The notes beneath the pieces are model-generated. The model saw nothing but the letters and a program-made list of their open reading frames with translations. It was not told where the DNA came from and ran no database searches. From NCBI RefSeq assembly GCF_023242475.1, contig NZ_JALJFG010000023.1, positions 30,614 through 94,613 of the forward strand: 64,000 bases of DNA. Direction: 5' to 3'. Below are positions 16,785 through 25,778 of the stretch, piece by piece (within the stretch, counting starts at the first letter, position 1; each line of letters opens with the position of its first letter). Source of the DNA: Pseudomonas sp. MWU15-20650 (GTDB taxonomy: Bacteria > Pseudomonadota > Gammaproteobacteria > Pseudomonadales > Pseudomonadaceae). The position numbers and the translations under genes are program-made.

Positions 16785-16896
16785 GCGAGGCGTTTGAAAA
16801 ATAAGAATGGCGTACCCGGCCCGGGCAGTCTGTTTGATGCCCGGCGACCTGAAACGCTATGTAAGAACGGATTGCCCTGACTCTAAAGGAGTAGAC

Positions 16897-17331
16897 ATGA
16901 GCGCTGTTTTGTTTAGCTATGCACTGTGTGTGGTTGTGTTGTTTGTGAAGATGTTTGCCATTTCTTTGTATCAAGGTATTTATAGAATTGGCTGTCTGAC
17001 ATTCAAGAATGCAGAGGATGCAAAGTTTGTCGGGCGCCCCGCCAGCCCGGAAGAATTACCCCAGGTCGCGCGTGCCGCACAGGCATGGATGAACGACCTT
17101 GAAAACATCCCACTCTTTTTTGCCTTGGGCGCGCTGTACGTCATGGTTGGCGCACCTGCCGAACCGGCTATCTGGTTGTTCTATACATTCACGGCAGCGC
17201 GCGTGCTGCACACCGTGACTTACCTGGCGCGCTGGCAGCCGTGGCGCACGCTCTCCTACGTCGTTGGCATCGTCTGCTTGTTCGGCCTGGCCGTGAACAT
17301 CGTTTCAACCCTGATGACCTGGACGATCTGA
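16897..17331 (+). CDS. MAPEG family membrane protein (cluster gene 12)
   Basis: A 144-residue protein with four membrane helices. The MAPEG signature ARAAQAWMNDLENIPLF lies near residue 60. The usual RAHRND is changed to QAWMND, so some glutathione-contacting residues differ from mPGES1-type enzymes while Asn-Asp and Glu are kept. MAPEG proteins conjugate or isomerise lipid substrates with glutathione at the membrane. The ATG at 16897 follows AAAGGAG. Together with the cytosolic GST at 19718 it points to glutathione chemistry in the cluster. Confidence 0.8.
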   Translation: MSAVLFSYALCVVVLFVKMFAISLYQGIYRIGCLTFKNAEDAKFVGRPASPEELPQVARAAQAWMNDLENIPLFFALGALYVMVGAPAEPAIWLFYTFTAARVLHTVTYLARWQPWRTLSYVVGIVCLFGLAVNIVSTLMTWTI

Positions 17332-17380
17332 GCATCGATCAATGTGGATCGGGTGTGATGTGGCTGAGTGAGGTGTTTGC

Positions 17381-19675
17381 ATGCGTACTGCTTCGTTGGT
17401 TCGCTATCTGGTCAAGTGGCGCACGTTTAATGCGCTATTGGTAATTGTGTGCGTGTTGGGCCTTTCTCCGGGTTTGTTGGAGACCCGCTTCGATGCCTCG
17501 ATCGAGTCATTTCTTCCGCAGGGTAATGTGGAGCGCCTACGTTACGACAGTTTCAAAAAGGTGTTCGGCGACGACCGCATGGTGGTCGTGGCCCTGCCGC
17601 GCCAGATGGTTTTCAGCCCTGAAGTCATGGCGCGGCTGAAGGCCGTCACCGAGCAAATCGAGAAGATGGCAGATGTCGCCAGAGCCACGAGCATTGCCAC
17701 GGTCAACATCATTTATGGCCAGGATCAGTCCATTGATATCCTGCCCGCGGCACAAGCGCTGGCGCAGCCAGGCTCGTATGATGTACGGCGGATCACTGAA
17801 AAGCTGCTCAACAGCCCCTTGTACCAGCGTGATCTGATCTCACTGGATGGGCAAATCCCCGCGCTGCTTATTGAAGCCCGAACCGACAGTGGCGACGGAA
17901 AGTTCGAGCGCATTCTGTCGGCACTCGACGCGCAGATGATCAAGGCCGGTTTTCCGGTGTTCTATGTCGCCGGCGAGCCGGTGGTGGAGCACCGGGTGAC
18001 CAGCGACATGTGGTCGGACCTTAAAACCTTCATCCCGCTGACGTCCCTGGTCTTGTTTGTCTTGTTGATGGTGCTGCTGCGTAACCTGGGCGATGTGTTG
18101 GTGGTCTTGGCGGTGGTGACCCTATGCGTGGTGCTGTTGCTCGGTGCCATGGGCATGCTGGGGATTGCGGTCAACGCTGTCACTGTCGGGCTACCGTCGG
18201 TGCTGATGTGCATCGCTGTGCTCGACTGCTTGCACATTCTGGATACCTACCGCCAGGCGCTGAGCCATGCGGCCACGAAAGTGCAGGCCATCGAGCACTC
18301 GCTGAGCATCAACCTCATGCCGTGTTTTCTGACCTCAGCGACCACGGCCATCGGCTTTTTAAGCCTCGCCGCCAGCGAAGTCGCGCCGATCCGGTCGTTT
18401 GGCGTCATTGCTGCGCTGGCGGCTATTGCCGCCTATGTCATATCGCTGATGGTCATGCCCAGCCTGTTGGAGCTCATGCCGGCAAGGCTGGCGCGCAAAG
18501 TGCCCGACCATCGATACGCCACCTGGGTGCGACGTCTTGAGCCCTTGTATCGCTCGCGCCTTGCGTTGCCGGTGCTGACGGCGGTGGTGCTGCTGGTGGT
18601 ACTGGTGCCGCTGGGGCGGCTGCATGTGGAAGCGTCGTTTTTGAATTTCATTGACGAGGCCACGCCTGTCAGGTCTTCGACGGACTACATCGAGCGGCAA
18701 CTGGGGGGCGTGGCGAGTCTGGAAGTCAGCCTGCGTACCGCCGAAAAAGGCGGTGTGCTGGAGCCGGCGGTGCTCAGCGAAATTGTGCAGTTGCAGGCGT
18801 TCATCGCCCGCCTCAACGGTGTGGACAAAAGTGTTTCGGTCGTCGATTTCCTCAAGGACATACACCGTGAGATGAATGGAGGAGACCCGCGTTACTACGC
18901 CTTGCCGCAAAGCCGCGAAGCCGCAGAGCAGTACGTGTTCACCTACTCGTTGGCCGGCCCTGACAACGAGCTCGAGAGTTTTCTGGACTATGACAATCAG
19001 ACCACCCGTATACGCATCCGCATGCAACAGTTGCCCTACGCGCAAATGCAACAGGTCATCGAGGCGCTGCAAGCCTACACGGAGCAACACAGTTCGCCAG
19101 CATTCACCTACAGCCTCACCTCCTATTCGGTGATTCAGGCGGCGATGGTGCAGAAAATGGTGCAAGGCATGTGGTGGGGCATTGGCTTTGCCATCGTGAG
19201 CATGTTCGTGGCGTTCTTCATGCTGACGCGTTCACTGTGGGTATCTGGCATCGCCGTAATCGCCAATACGATGCCGCTGATCGTGGCCTTCGGCTTGATG
19301 GGCGCATTGGGGCTGTCGATCAATATCGGTACGTCGATGATCGCCTGCATCATCTTCGGCCTGGTGGTGGACGCTTCGCTTCACTGCTTCTACCACGTCA
19401 AGGATTTCCCCCCCAGTGCAACGCCCGAGGAGATGACCCGCTCCATTTTCGAGGATGTCGGGGAAGCCTTGCTAACCGGCGGCTTGGTGTTGTGTTCGGG
19501 CTTTCTCGTGCTGGTCATGGGCGAGTCGTACTTCACGCGCCTGTTTGGCGCCTTCTGTGCCCTGGCGATTCTTATCTCGGTGTTCTGCAATGCCGTGGGG
19601 ATTCCCTACCTCCTCTATCACTTCTACGGCCGACGCCAACCGGATACCCCAGCCACCCAGGTGCTGGGCACCTGA
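17381..19675 (+). CDS. MMPL/RND family exporter (cluster gene 13)
   Basis: A 764-residue inner-membrane protein with RND topology. It has one N-terminal helix, a periplasmic loop (about 40-205) and a bundle of helices (about 210-370) with LGIAVNAVTVGLPSVLMCIAVLDCLHILDTY carrying acidic TM4 residues. A second half repeats this arrangement (LGLSINIGTSMIACIIFGLVVDASLHCFYHV). This is the MMPL/HpnN-type group that exports lipids or lipid-linked metabolites. It should work with the LolA-like protein and the DUF1302 barrel encoded at the cluster's other end. Confidence 0.87.
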   Translation: MRTASLVRYLVKWRTFNALLVIVCVLGLSPGLLETRFDASIESFLPQGNVERLRYDSFKKVFGDDRMVVVALPRQMVFSPEVMARLKAVTEQIEKMADVARATSIATVNIIYGQDQSIDILPAAQALAQPGSYDVRRITEKLLNSPLYQRDLISLDGQIPALLIEARTDSGDGKFERILSALDAQMIKAGFPVFYVAGEPVVEHRVTSDMWSDLKTFIPLTSLVLFVLLMVLLRNLGDVLVVLAVVTLCVVLLLGAMGMLGIAVNAVTVGLPSVLMCIAVLDCLHILDTYRQALSHAATKVQAIEHSLSINLMPCFLTSATTAIGFLSLAASEVAPIRSFGVIAALAAIAAYVISLMVMPSLLELMPARLARKVPDHRYATWVRRLEPLYRSRLALPVLTAVVLLVVLVPLGRLHVEASFLNFIDEATPVRSSTDYIERQLGGVASLEVSLRTAEKGGVLEPAVLSEIVQLQAFIARLNGVDKSVSVVDFLKDIHREMNGGDPRYYALPQSREAAEQYVFTYSLAGPDNELESFLDYDNQTTRIRIRMQQLPYAQMQQVIEALQAYTEQHSSPAFTYSLTSYSVIQAAMVQKMVQGMWWGIGFAIVSMFVAFFMLTRSLWVSGIAVIANTMPLIVAFGLMGALGLSINIGTSMIACIIFGLVVDASLHCFYHVKDFPPSATPEEMTRSIFEDVGEALLTGGLVLCSGFLVLVMGESYFTRLFGAFCALAILISVFCNAVGIPYLLYHFYGRRQPDTPATQVLGT

Positions 19676-19717
19676 AACCGCACATGCATCACTCGACGCA
19701 CTTTCAAGGATGAAGAC

Positions 19718-20425
19718 ATGATCGATTTATATACCTATGCCACGCCCAATGGCTGGAAGGCCTCGGTAATGCTGGAGGAGCTCGCCGTCCCCTACACGGT
19801 CAAGCTGGTGGACCTGCAGCGCAGACAGCAACAATTGCCTGACTTTACGGCGCTTAATCCCAATGGGCGCATTCCGGTAATTGTCGATCGCAGCGCAGAC
19901 GACTTCTGCGTGTTCGAGTCCGGCGCGATCCTCATTTACCTGGCGCAAAAACATGGCCGCTTGCTGCCAGTCGACGCGAAACAGCAGTCACTGGTGATGC
20001 AGTGGCTGATGTTCCAGATGGGCGGACTGGGGCCGATGATGGGCCAGGCCAATGTGTTCAACCGCTACTTTCCGGAAAAAATCCCCAGTGTCATTGCGCG
20101 CTACCAAAACGAGTCCAAACGCCTGTTGAGCGTGCTGGACCAGCGCCTGTCCGCGCATGAGTACCTGGCGGGCGATTACAGCATCGCCGACATCGCCAAC
20201 TGGTGCTGGGCGCGGGGCCATGAATGGTCAGGCATCGATATTGACGAGTTGCCCCACCTGCAACGATGGCTGAGCACCATAGAGCAACGGCCCGCCGCCC
20301 AGCGCGGGGTGAAGGTGCCTTTTGACATCAGCGATGTGATTGGGGCCGGGCGCAAGGAGGCTTCTGCCCAGGACTATGCAAACGCCGGCCAGTCGCTGTT
20401 CAAGCCCCTCTCTTCGGGTGGATGA
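19718..20425 (+). CDS. Nu-class (YfcG-like) glutathione transferase (cluster gene 14)
   Basis: A 235-residue protein. The N-terminal thioredoxin fold has TPNGWKASVMLEEL (residues 9-22), the cis-Pro motif NPNGRIPVIVD and ESGAILIYLAQK, which closely follow YfcG/Ure2-type GSTs that bind glutathione or glutathione disulfide. The C-terminal all-helical domain includes FQMGGLGPMMGQANVF and the AGDYSIADIANWCW cap. AAGGATG precedes the start. Possible roles are conjugation of a precursor (sulfur donor) or protection of the host against an electrophilic product. Confidence 0.88.
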   Translation: MIDLYTYATPNGWKASVMLEELAVPYTVKLVDLQRRQQQLPDFTALNPNGRIPVIVDRSADDFCVFESGAILIYLAQKHGRLLPVDAKQQSLVMQWLMFQMGGLGPMMGQANVFNRYFPEKIPSVIARYQNESKRLLSVLDQRLSAHEYLAGDYSIADIANWCWARGHEWSGIDIDELPHLQRWLSTIEQRPAAQRGVKVPFDISDVIGAGRKEASAQDYANAGQSLFKPLSSGG

Positions 20426-20550
20426 ACAACGTTTGCCGGCGACGGCAGACCCGAATGAACACGTATTTCAATGTCTGAACCCACTTAATCCGCCGATGAG
20501 CGTGAGGGGGGGACAGTCTCAAACCAAAATTAACCGTATGGGGAAGCCCG

Positions 20551-21231
20551 ATGTCCGAGCCTTTAGTGCTGATAAACAAAATAGGCCGTCCGAAAGATCA
20601 AACCAAACGCAAGGCCATTCTTGAGGCCGCCAAGGAGCTCTTTCTACGCAAGGGGTATGAAGGCAGCAGCATGGACGCCATTGCGACCGAGGCGGGTGTG
20701 TCAAAGTTGACGGTCTACAGCCACTACTGTGACAAGGCGACGCTGTTCTCGGCGGCAATCACCGCCAAGTGCGACGAGCAGTTGCCAGAGCGGTTGTTCG
20801 AGTTTTCACCGCAAGCGAGCATTGAAAGCGTCCTGCTGAAAATCGGCGGGCATTTTCACGAACTGATCAGCAGCCGCGAAGCGGTGCAGTTGCAACGCAT
20901 CGTGGTGTCCATGGCGACCCAGGAGCCCAGGCTCGCCCGGATGTTCTATGAAGCGGGCGCACAGCACATGCTCAACGAGATGAGCCGATTACTGGCCCTG
21001 GCCGCCCTCACTGGGCGATTACGCGTCGAAGACCCGCAGAAAGCCGCCGAACGCTTTTTTTGTCTGCTCAAAGGCGGGGAGTACTTCCGCGTCCTGATTG
21101 GTTTTTGCGCACCGATGGTCGGTGAGGAGGCTCGCCAGCATGTCAAGGACGTGGTGGCGCTGTTCATGCACATCTACCAGCCGGTGGCTGGCGCTGCAGC
21201 GCTACCCGAGGCTTTGATCGCATCGGGTTAA
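20551..21231 (+). CDS. TetR-family regulator, likely controlling the cluster (gene 15)
   Basis: A 226-residue protein. A short N-terminal tail precedes the helix-turn-helix domain (KRKAILEAAKELFLRKGYEGSSMDAIATEAGVSKLTVYSHYCDK). The C-terminal part resembles the AefR-type TetR_C group (AQHMLNEMSRLLALAALTGRLRVEDPQKAAERFF). It is read with the cluster, 125 bp after the GST gene. Proximity suggests it senses the product or an intermediate and controls export or synthesis, but no inverted-repeat operator could be pinned down by eye. Confidence 0.87.
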   Translation: MSEPLVLINKIGRPKDQTKRKAILEAAKELFLRKGYEGSSMDAIATEAGVSKLTVYSHYCDKATLFSAAITAKCDEQLPERLFEFSPQASIESVLLKIGGHFHELISSREAVQLQRIVVSMATQEPRLARMFYEAGAQHMLNEMSRLLALAALTGRLRVEDPQKAAERFFCLLKGGEYFRVLIGFCAPMVGEEARQHVKDVVALFMHIYQPVAGAAALPEALIASG

Positions 21232-21287
21232 GGTTGTGGAACAAGGCCGGTTCGCCGTTACAATCGGCGACCAGCCTTGGAGCCGTC

Positions 21288-23795
21288 ATGAACTCGTTGC
21301 CCATAGATTCCATTTTGCCAGCTCTGCGCAATGCTCTGAATGCCCGTGATAACGCCGTACTTGAAGCTCCGCCAGGGGCCGGTAAAACCACCCGTGTCCC
21401 CCTTGCGCTGCTCAATGAGCCCTGGCTGGCCGGGCAAACCATCCTGATGCTCGAGCCCCGGCGGCTGGCCGCACGTGCCGCCGCCGAGCGGCTGGCCAGC
21501 GAGCTGGGCGAGAAGGTCGGTGAGACCGTCGGCTACCGTATCCGCCTCGACAGTAAGGTTGGCCCCAACACGCGTATCGAAGTGGTCACCGAAGGTATTC
21601 TCACCCGTCGGTTGCAGGACGACCCCGCATTGGAAGGCGTGGGCCTGTTGATCTTCGACGAATTCCACGAACGCAGCCTCGATGCCGACCTGGCGTTGGC
21701 CCTGAGCCTCAACGGGCGCGAGCTGTTTCGCGATGAACAACCGCTGAAAATCCTGCTGATGTCCGCCACCCTTGAAGGCGAGCGCCTGGCCAGCCTGCTG
21801 GAGGATGCGCCGATCCTGCGCAGCGAAGGGCGCATGTTCCCGGTGCAGATGCGTTGGGGGCGGCCGTACCAGACCGGAGAGTTTATCGAGCCGCGTGTGC
21901 TGCAGACGGTGCTCGAAGCCCTGCATGACGAAACCGGCAGCGTGCTGGTGTTCTTGCCGGGGCAGGCCGAGATTCGCCGGGTCCACCAGCAACTGGCCGA
22001 CGCCTTGGGCGAGCGCGACGATGTGCTGCTGTGCCCACTGCATGGCGAACTGGACCTCAACGCCCAGCGCGCCGCCATCGACCCGGCACCCGCCGGCAAA
22101 CGCAAAGTGGTGCTGGCGACCAACATCGCTGAGACCAGCTTGACCATCAACGGCGTGCGTGTGGTGATCGACGCAGGGTTGGCGCGGGTGCCGCGTTTCG
22201 ATCCCGGCAGCGGTATGACCCGCCTCGACACCCAGCGTATCTCCCGCGCCAGTGCCACCCAGCGCGCGGGCCGGGCAGGGCGCCTGGAGCCGGGGGTGTG
22301 TTATCGCTTGTGGTCTGAAGACCAGCATGAAGGGCTGGCGGCCTATGGCAGTGCAGAGATCCTGGCGGCTGACTTGGCCGGTTTGGCCTTGCAACTGGCA
22401 CGCTGGGGTGTCACGCCCGCGCAGTTGGTTTGGTTGGACGTGCCACCGAGTGCCGCCTATGCCCAGGCTCAGGATCTGCTGCAACGCCTCGGCGCCTTGA
22501 GTGACGACACACTGACCGCCCATGGCCAGAAAATGGCGGCGCTGCCGGCCCACCCGCGTATTGCTCATCTGTTGCTGCGTGGCCAGGACCTGGGGCTCGC
22601 CGCGACGGCCTGTGATGTCGCGGCGCTGTTGGGCGAGCGTGATATTTTGCGTGGCGGCGGCGCCGATTTGCATAGCCGCCTGGCGCTGATGTCCGGTGAA
22701 GAACGCGCGCGCGGCAGCCAAGGCGGCGTGCAACGTGCCAAGCAACTCGCCCGCCAATACCGGGGCTACTTGCGAGGCAAGCCCACTGTGCCAGTCACCG
22801 ACCCCGACCACCCACGCTGGCTCGGCGCCTTGCTGGCGCTGGCTTACCCGGACCGCGTCGCCCAGCAGCGCCGCCCCGGTGGCGCTGAATATCGCTTGGC
22901 CAACGGCCGCGCGGCGTTGTTCGCCGAGGCCGACAGCTTGATGAAACAACCCTGGCTGGTGATTGCCGACCTGGGCAGCCGCCAGGGCCAGCGCGAAGAA
23001 CGCATCTACCTCGCGGCGGACTTTGATCCGGCACTGTTCGACACCGTGCTTGCCGAGCAAGTGCGCAACGTCGATCAACTGGACTGGGACGAGCGCGAGG
23101 GCGTGTTGCGCGCCGAGCGCCAGCGCAAAGTCGGTGAACTGGTGCTGAGCCGTGAACCCCTGACCGGCCTTGATGAAAGCGCCCGCAGCCAGGCATTGGT
23201 CAACCTGGTTCGCCGCAAAGGCTTGGAGTTGCTGCCATGGACGCCTGAACTGCGCCAATGGCAAGCGCGCGTCCTACTGCTGCGCCATCTGGATGCGGGT
23301 AAAACCAGCGAATGGCCGGATGTCAGTGACCGTGCGTTGTTGGCCAGCCTGGAACACTGGCTCATGCCCTACCTGGGCAAAGTCTCGCGCCTGAGCCATT
23401 TCGCCAACCTGGATATCTCCAGCTTCCTGCATAACCTGTTGCCGTGGCCGTTGCCCCAGCGTCTCGACGAATGGGCGCCGCAGCATGTGAAAGTGCCATC
23501 GGGTTCGTCGGTGCGTTTGGATTACAGCGAACAGCCGCCGATTCTGGCGGTGCGCCTGCAGGAACTGTTTGGGTTGGCAGATACGCCACGCATTGCCGGT
23601 GGGCGCCAGGTGGTGAAGTTGCACTTGCTGTCCCCGGCACGGCGCCCGGTGCAAGTGACCCAGGACCTGGCGAACTTCTGGCGCAGCACTTACGCCGAGG
23701 TGAAGAAGGATTTGAAGGGCCGCTATCCCAAGCATTACTGGCCGGATGATCCGTTGGTGGCCGAAGCGACTGCGCGGATCAAACCTCGGAAATAA
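21288..23795 (+). CDS. hrpB: ATP-dependent helicase HrpB
   Basis: An 835-residue DExH helicase. The Walker A motif is PPGAGKTT (about residue 30), the DEAH-type box is FDEFHERS, and motif III is LLMSATLEG. The second RecA domain carries ATNIAETSLTI and RISRASATQRAGRAGR, and the HrpB-specific C-terminal domain ends with PKHYWPDDPLVAEATARIKPR. The ATG at 21288 gives the usual family length. The cellular role in most bacteria is poorly defined (RNA helicase family). It ends exactly where the convergent EEP gene ends. Confidence 0.96.
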   Translation: MNSLPIDSILPALRNALNARDNAVLEAPPGAGKTTRVPLALLNEPWLAGQTILMLEPRRLAARAAAERLASELGEKVGETVGYRIRLDSKVGPNTRIEVVTEGILTRRLQDDPALEGVGLLIFDEFHERSLDADLALALSLNGRELFRDEQPLKILLMSATLEGERLASLLEDAPILRSEGRMFPVQMRWGRPYQTGEFIEPRVLQTVLEALHDETGSVLVFLPGQAEIRRVHQQLADALGERDDVLLCPLHGELDLNAQRAAIDPAPAGKRKVVLATNIAETSLTINGVRVVIDAGLARVPRFDPGSGMTRLDTQRISRASATQRAGRAGRLEPGVCYRLWSEDQHEGLAAYGSAEILAADLAGLALQLARWGVTPAQLVWLDVPPSAAYAQAQDLLQRLGALSDDTLTAHGQKMAALPAHPRIAHLLLRGQDLGLAATACDVAALLGERDILRGGGADLHSRLALMSGEERARGSQGGVQRAKQLARQYRGYLRGKPTVPVTDPDHPRWLGALLALAYPDRVAQQRRPGGAEYRLANGRAALFAEADSLMKQPWLVIADLGSRQGQREERIYLAADFDPALFDTVLAEQVRNVDQLDWDEREGVLRAERQRKVGELVLSREPLTGLDESARSQALVNLVRRKGLELLPWTPELRQWQARVLLLRHLDAGKTSEWPDVSDRALLASLEHWLMPYLGKVSRLSHFANLDISSFLHNLLPWPLPQRLDEWAPQHVKVPSGSSVRLDYSEQPPILAVRLQELFGLADTPRIAGGRQVVKLHLLSPARRPVQVTQDLANFWRSTYAEVKKDLKGRYPKHYWPDDPLVAEATARIKPRK

Positions 23796-24884
23796 CTACT
23801 GCGCAGCCGGCAACAGAAACCGCGCAATCACTGGCAAATGGTTGGAAATACGCAAGGTATCCTCTTGCCGCACCTTCGCCTCCAACCGTTTGATGCGCGG
23901 GCTGTAGAACAGGTAATCGACGGTGCGATCCGGGCCATCGAGGCTCGGGTCATTCGGGAAGTGCGTCAGCCATTGTTCACGGTCAATCCCACTGGACTCA
24001 CTGTTGCTCGGGATCATCGGGTATTTGTCCCACAGCAGATGCAGCTCACTGTCTGGCGAATACTGCCCGCGCTTATCGGCATCCAGGCGCAGGAACTGCC
24101 CCAATGGCAGCAAGTTGAAATCGCCGCCGATCAGCCATGGTGTGCCACGGCTTTCGAGCTTATCCAACAACTTCACCGTCGCTTGGGTTTGCTCCTGCAC
24201 CGCTGAGCGCCCTGGCGCAGCGTCATCCAGGCGCGTATTGAGCACAGCCAGTTGGCCGCCGTCGCTCAAGGGCAGGTACGTCAACAGCAAGGCCGGTTTG
24301 GGCTGGAACTGCCGGCTGATGACGTTGGCCGCAGAGACGGGCAGTTGCAGGCGTTCGGCATGTTCGATCTGGTAGCGGCTGAGGGTGACCAGTTTGCGGC
24401 CGACGCTGCCGAAGATATGCAGGCTGGGGACAAAATCGGCTTTCCAGTCGAAGGCTTGCGCGCTGCACGGGTAAAGGTCGACGAGACGCTCCTGGAGCAG
24501 TGCCATCTGGTCCTGATAGTGAGAAGGCTTGGCGCCTTCGTCGAGTTCCTGCAACAGCAGGATGTCGGGCTGTTCGTCGCGAATCACCCGGGACACTTCA
24601 TCCAGGCTTGAAGCCATGTCTTCGAGGGTCGGCCGGTCATCCGGGCCGCTGCCGTCGGCAGTGTCGTACCAGAACACGTAGTTTTTGCCGGCCAGGTATT
24701 GCACGTTCCAGGTCATGACCTTGAGCGCTTGCCCCGGCAGCAGGGTCGGCGCACGGGGCGCGACGCAACTGACGGGCAGGATTTCTTTGTCGGCAGGGCG
24801 CCAGGTCAGGCTGTAGATCAGGGCCGCCAGCAGGCTGGCAATGATCAACAGGCTCAACAGGGTGATGCGCAATAAACGGGTCAT
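23796..24884 (-). CDS. Endonuclease/exonuclease/phosphatase (EEP) family protein, membrane-anchored
   Basis: A 362-residue protein with an N-terminal membrane helix (residues 5-28). The EEP catalytic set follows: TWNVQ, LLQELDE, the GGDFNLLP Asp-x-Asn pair, RTVDYLFYS and the terminal SNHLPV His. Fold members cleave phosphodiesters in DNA, RNA or lipids. The single helix would place the domain in the periplasm or anchor it to the membrane. The substrate is unknown. It is followed, at its 5' side, by the YciC-like gene in the same orientation. Confidence 0.85.
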   Translation of the reverse strand: MTRLLRITLLSLLIIASLLAALIYSLTWRPADKEILPVSCVAPRAPTLLPGQALKVMTWNVQYLAGKNYVFWYDTADGSGPDDRPTLEDMASSLDEVSRVIRDEQPDILLLQELDEGAKPSHYQDQMALLQERLVDLYPCSAQAFDWKADFVPSLHIFGSVGRKLVTLSRYQIEHAERLQLPVSAANVISRQFQPKPALLLTYLPLSDGGQLAVLNTRLDDAAPGRSAVQEQTQATVKLLDKLESRGTPWLIGGDFNLLPLGQFLRLDADKRGQYSPDSELHLLWDKYPMIPSNSESSGIDREQWLTHFPNDPSLDGPDRTVDYLFYSPRIKRLEAKVRQEDTLRISNHLPVIARFLLPAAQ

Positions 24885-24923
24885 CGGCTCGGCTTATAGC
24901 GTTTCAGGGTGGCACGGAGCATA

Positions 24924-25592
24924 TCACCGCGCGTCGGCATCGCCACCGATCAACATGAATAAACGGAACAGCACCACGCTGGTAAACAGTTGCAGGAAAC
25001 TGTGGGCACTGTCGATCAGCAGCCCCAGCAGCGGTGCGGGATGGGGGTAGGCCGACACGCTGGCGCCCTTGAGCAGCCACAGCGGCGTCATCACGCACAG
25101 CAGGCACACCAGGATTCGCCAGAAATGCCCACGGGTCAGGCGAAAACTTTCCTTCATGGCCGCCAAGGCCGGCATGCCGCGCAGCACCAGCAGGTATTCG
25201 GCAAACGCCAGCACCACCATCAACCACAGGCCCGGCAGGAAATACAGCGACAGTCCCAGCAATATCAGCAAGGTGCTCATGGCCGTCAGCAAGGCGAAGC
25301 GCGGCCACAGGGTCAGGGCCATCGCCCATACATCCCGGGTGCGCGGCGACTCGCCACGGGTGCGGGCGTCGAGAAACAGGATCAAGGCACCGGTGTACAG
25401 CGGATACACCAGCAAGCCCACCACCACGCTGTAGCCGGGGAAGGCATCCGGGCCCAGCGTGTGGTCGAGCACCTGTTGCAGCAGGGCTTCGAGGACCACC
25501 AACGGCAGGCAGAGCTGGACGATGGCGCCCAGGTTGCGTTGGGTAAAACGAAAGGAGTCGCGCAGCACGTCTAACGGATTCATCAGGTTCAT
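24924..25592 (-). CDS. YciC/UPF0259 family inner-membrane protein
   Basis: A 222-residue very hydrophobic protein with about six membrane helices. It begins MNLMNPLDVLRDSFRFTQRNLGAIVQLCLPLV. The mid-protein motif EYLLVLRGMPALAAMKESFRLTRGHFWRI is characteristic of YciC-like proteins. Function unknown. It lies 39 bp upstream of the EEP gene and may be cotranscribed with it. Confidence 0.82.
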   Translation of the reverse strand: MNLMNPLDVLRDSFRFTQRNLGAIVQLCLPLVVLEALLQQVLDHTLGPDAFPGYSVVVGLLVYPLYTGALILFLDARTRGESPRTRDVWAMALTLWPRFALLTAMSTLLILLGLSLYFLPGLWLMVVLAFAEYLLVLRGMPALAAMKESFRLTRGHFWRILVCLLCVMTPLWLLKGASVSAYPHPAPLLGLLIDSAHSFLQLFTSVVLFRLFMLIGGDADAR

Positions 25593-25778
25593 CGCAGGCC
25601 GAAAAGCAAGGACGACACTTTAACCGATCATGACGAGAGGTAAGCAAACGTAAACCTTTCGTAAAGACCATTGAAACGTCTAGTAACACCCCCATAACTA
25701 GTGCGTACCTATTCGTACAATGCCCAGCCTGAATACAGGCGGGCCTATGATTTCTACCGGCAATCTAACGAGGTCGCC

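Noticed and set aside
21258..23264. Very long open frame on the minus strand opposite hrpB
   Set aside because: It mirrors the hrpB coding sequence and is a product of high GC third positions; it has no ribosome site or domain.
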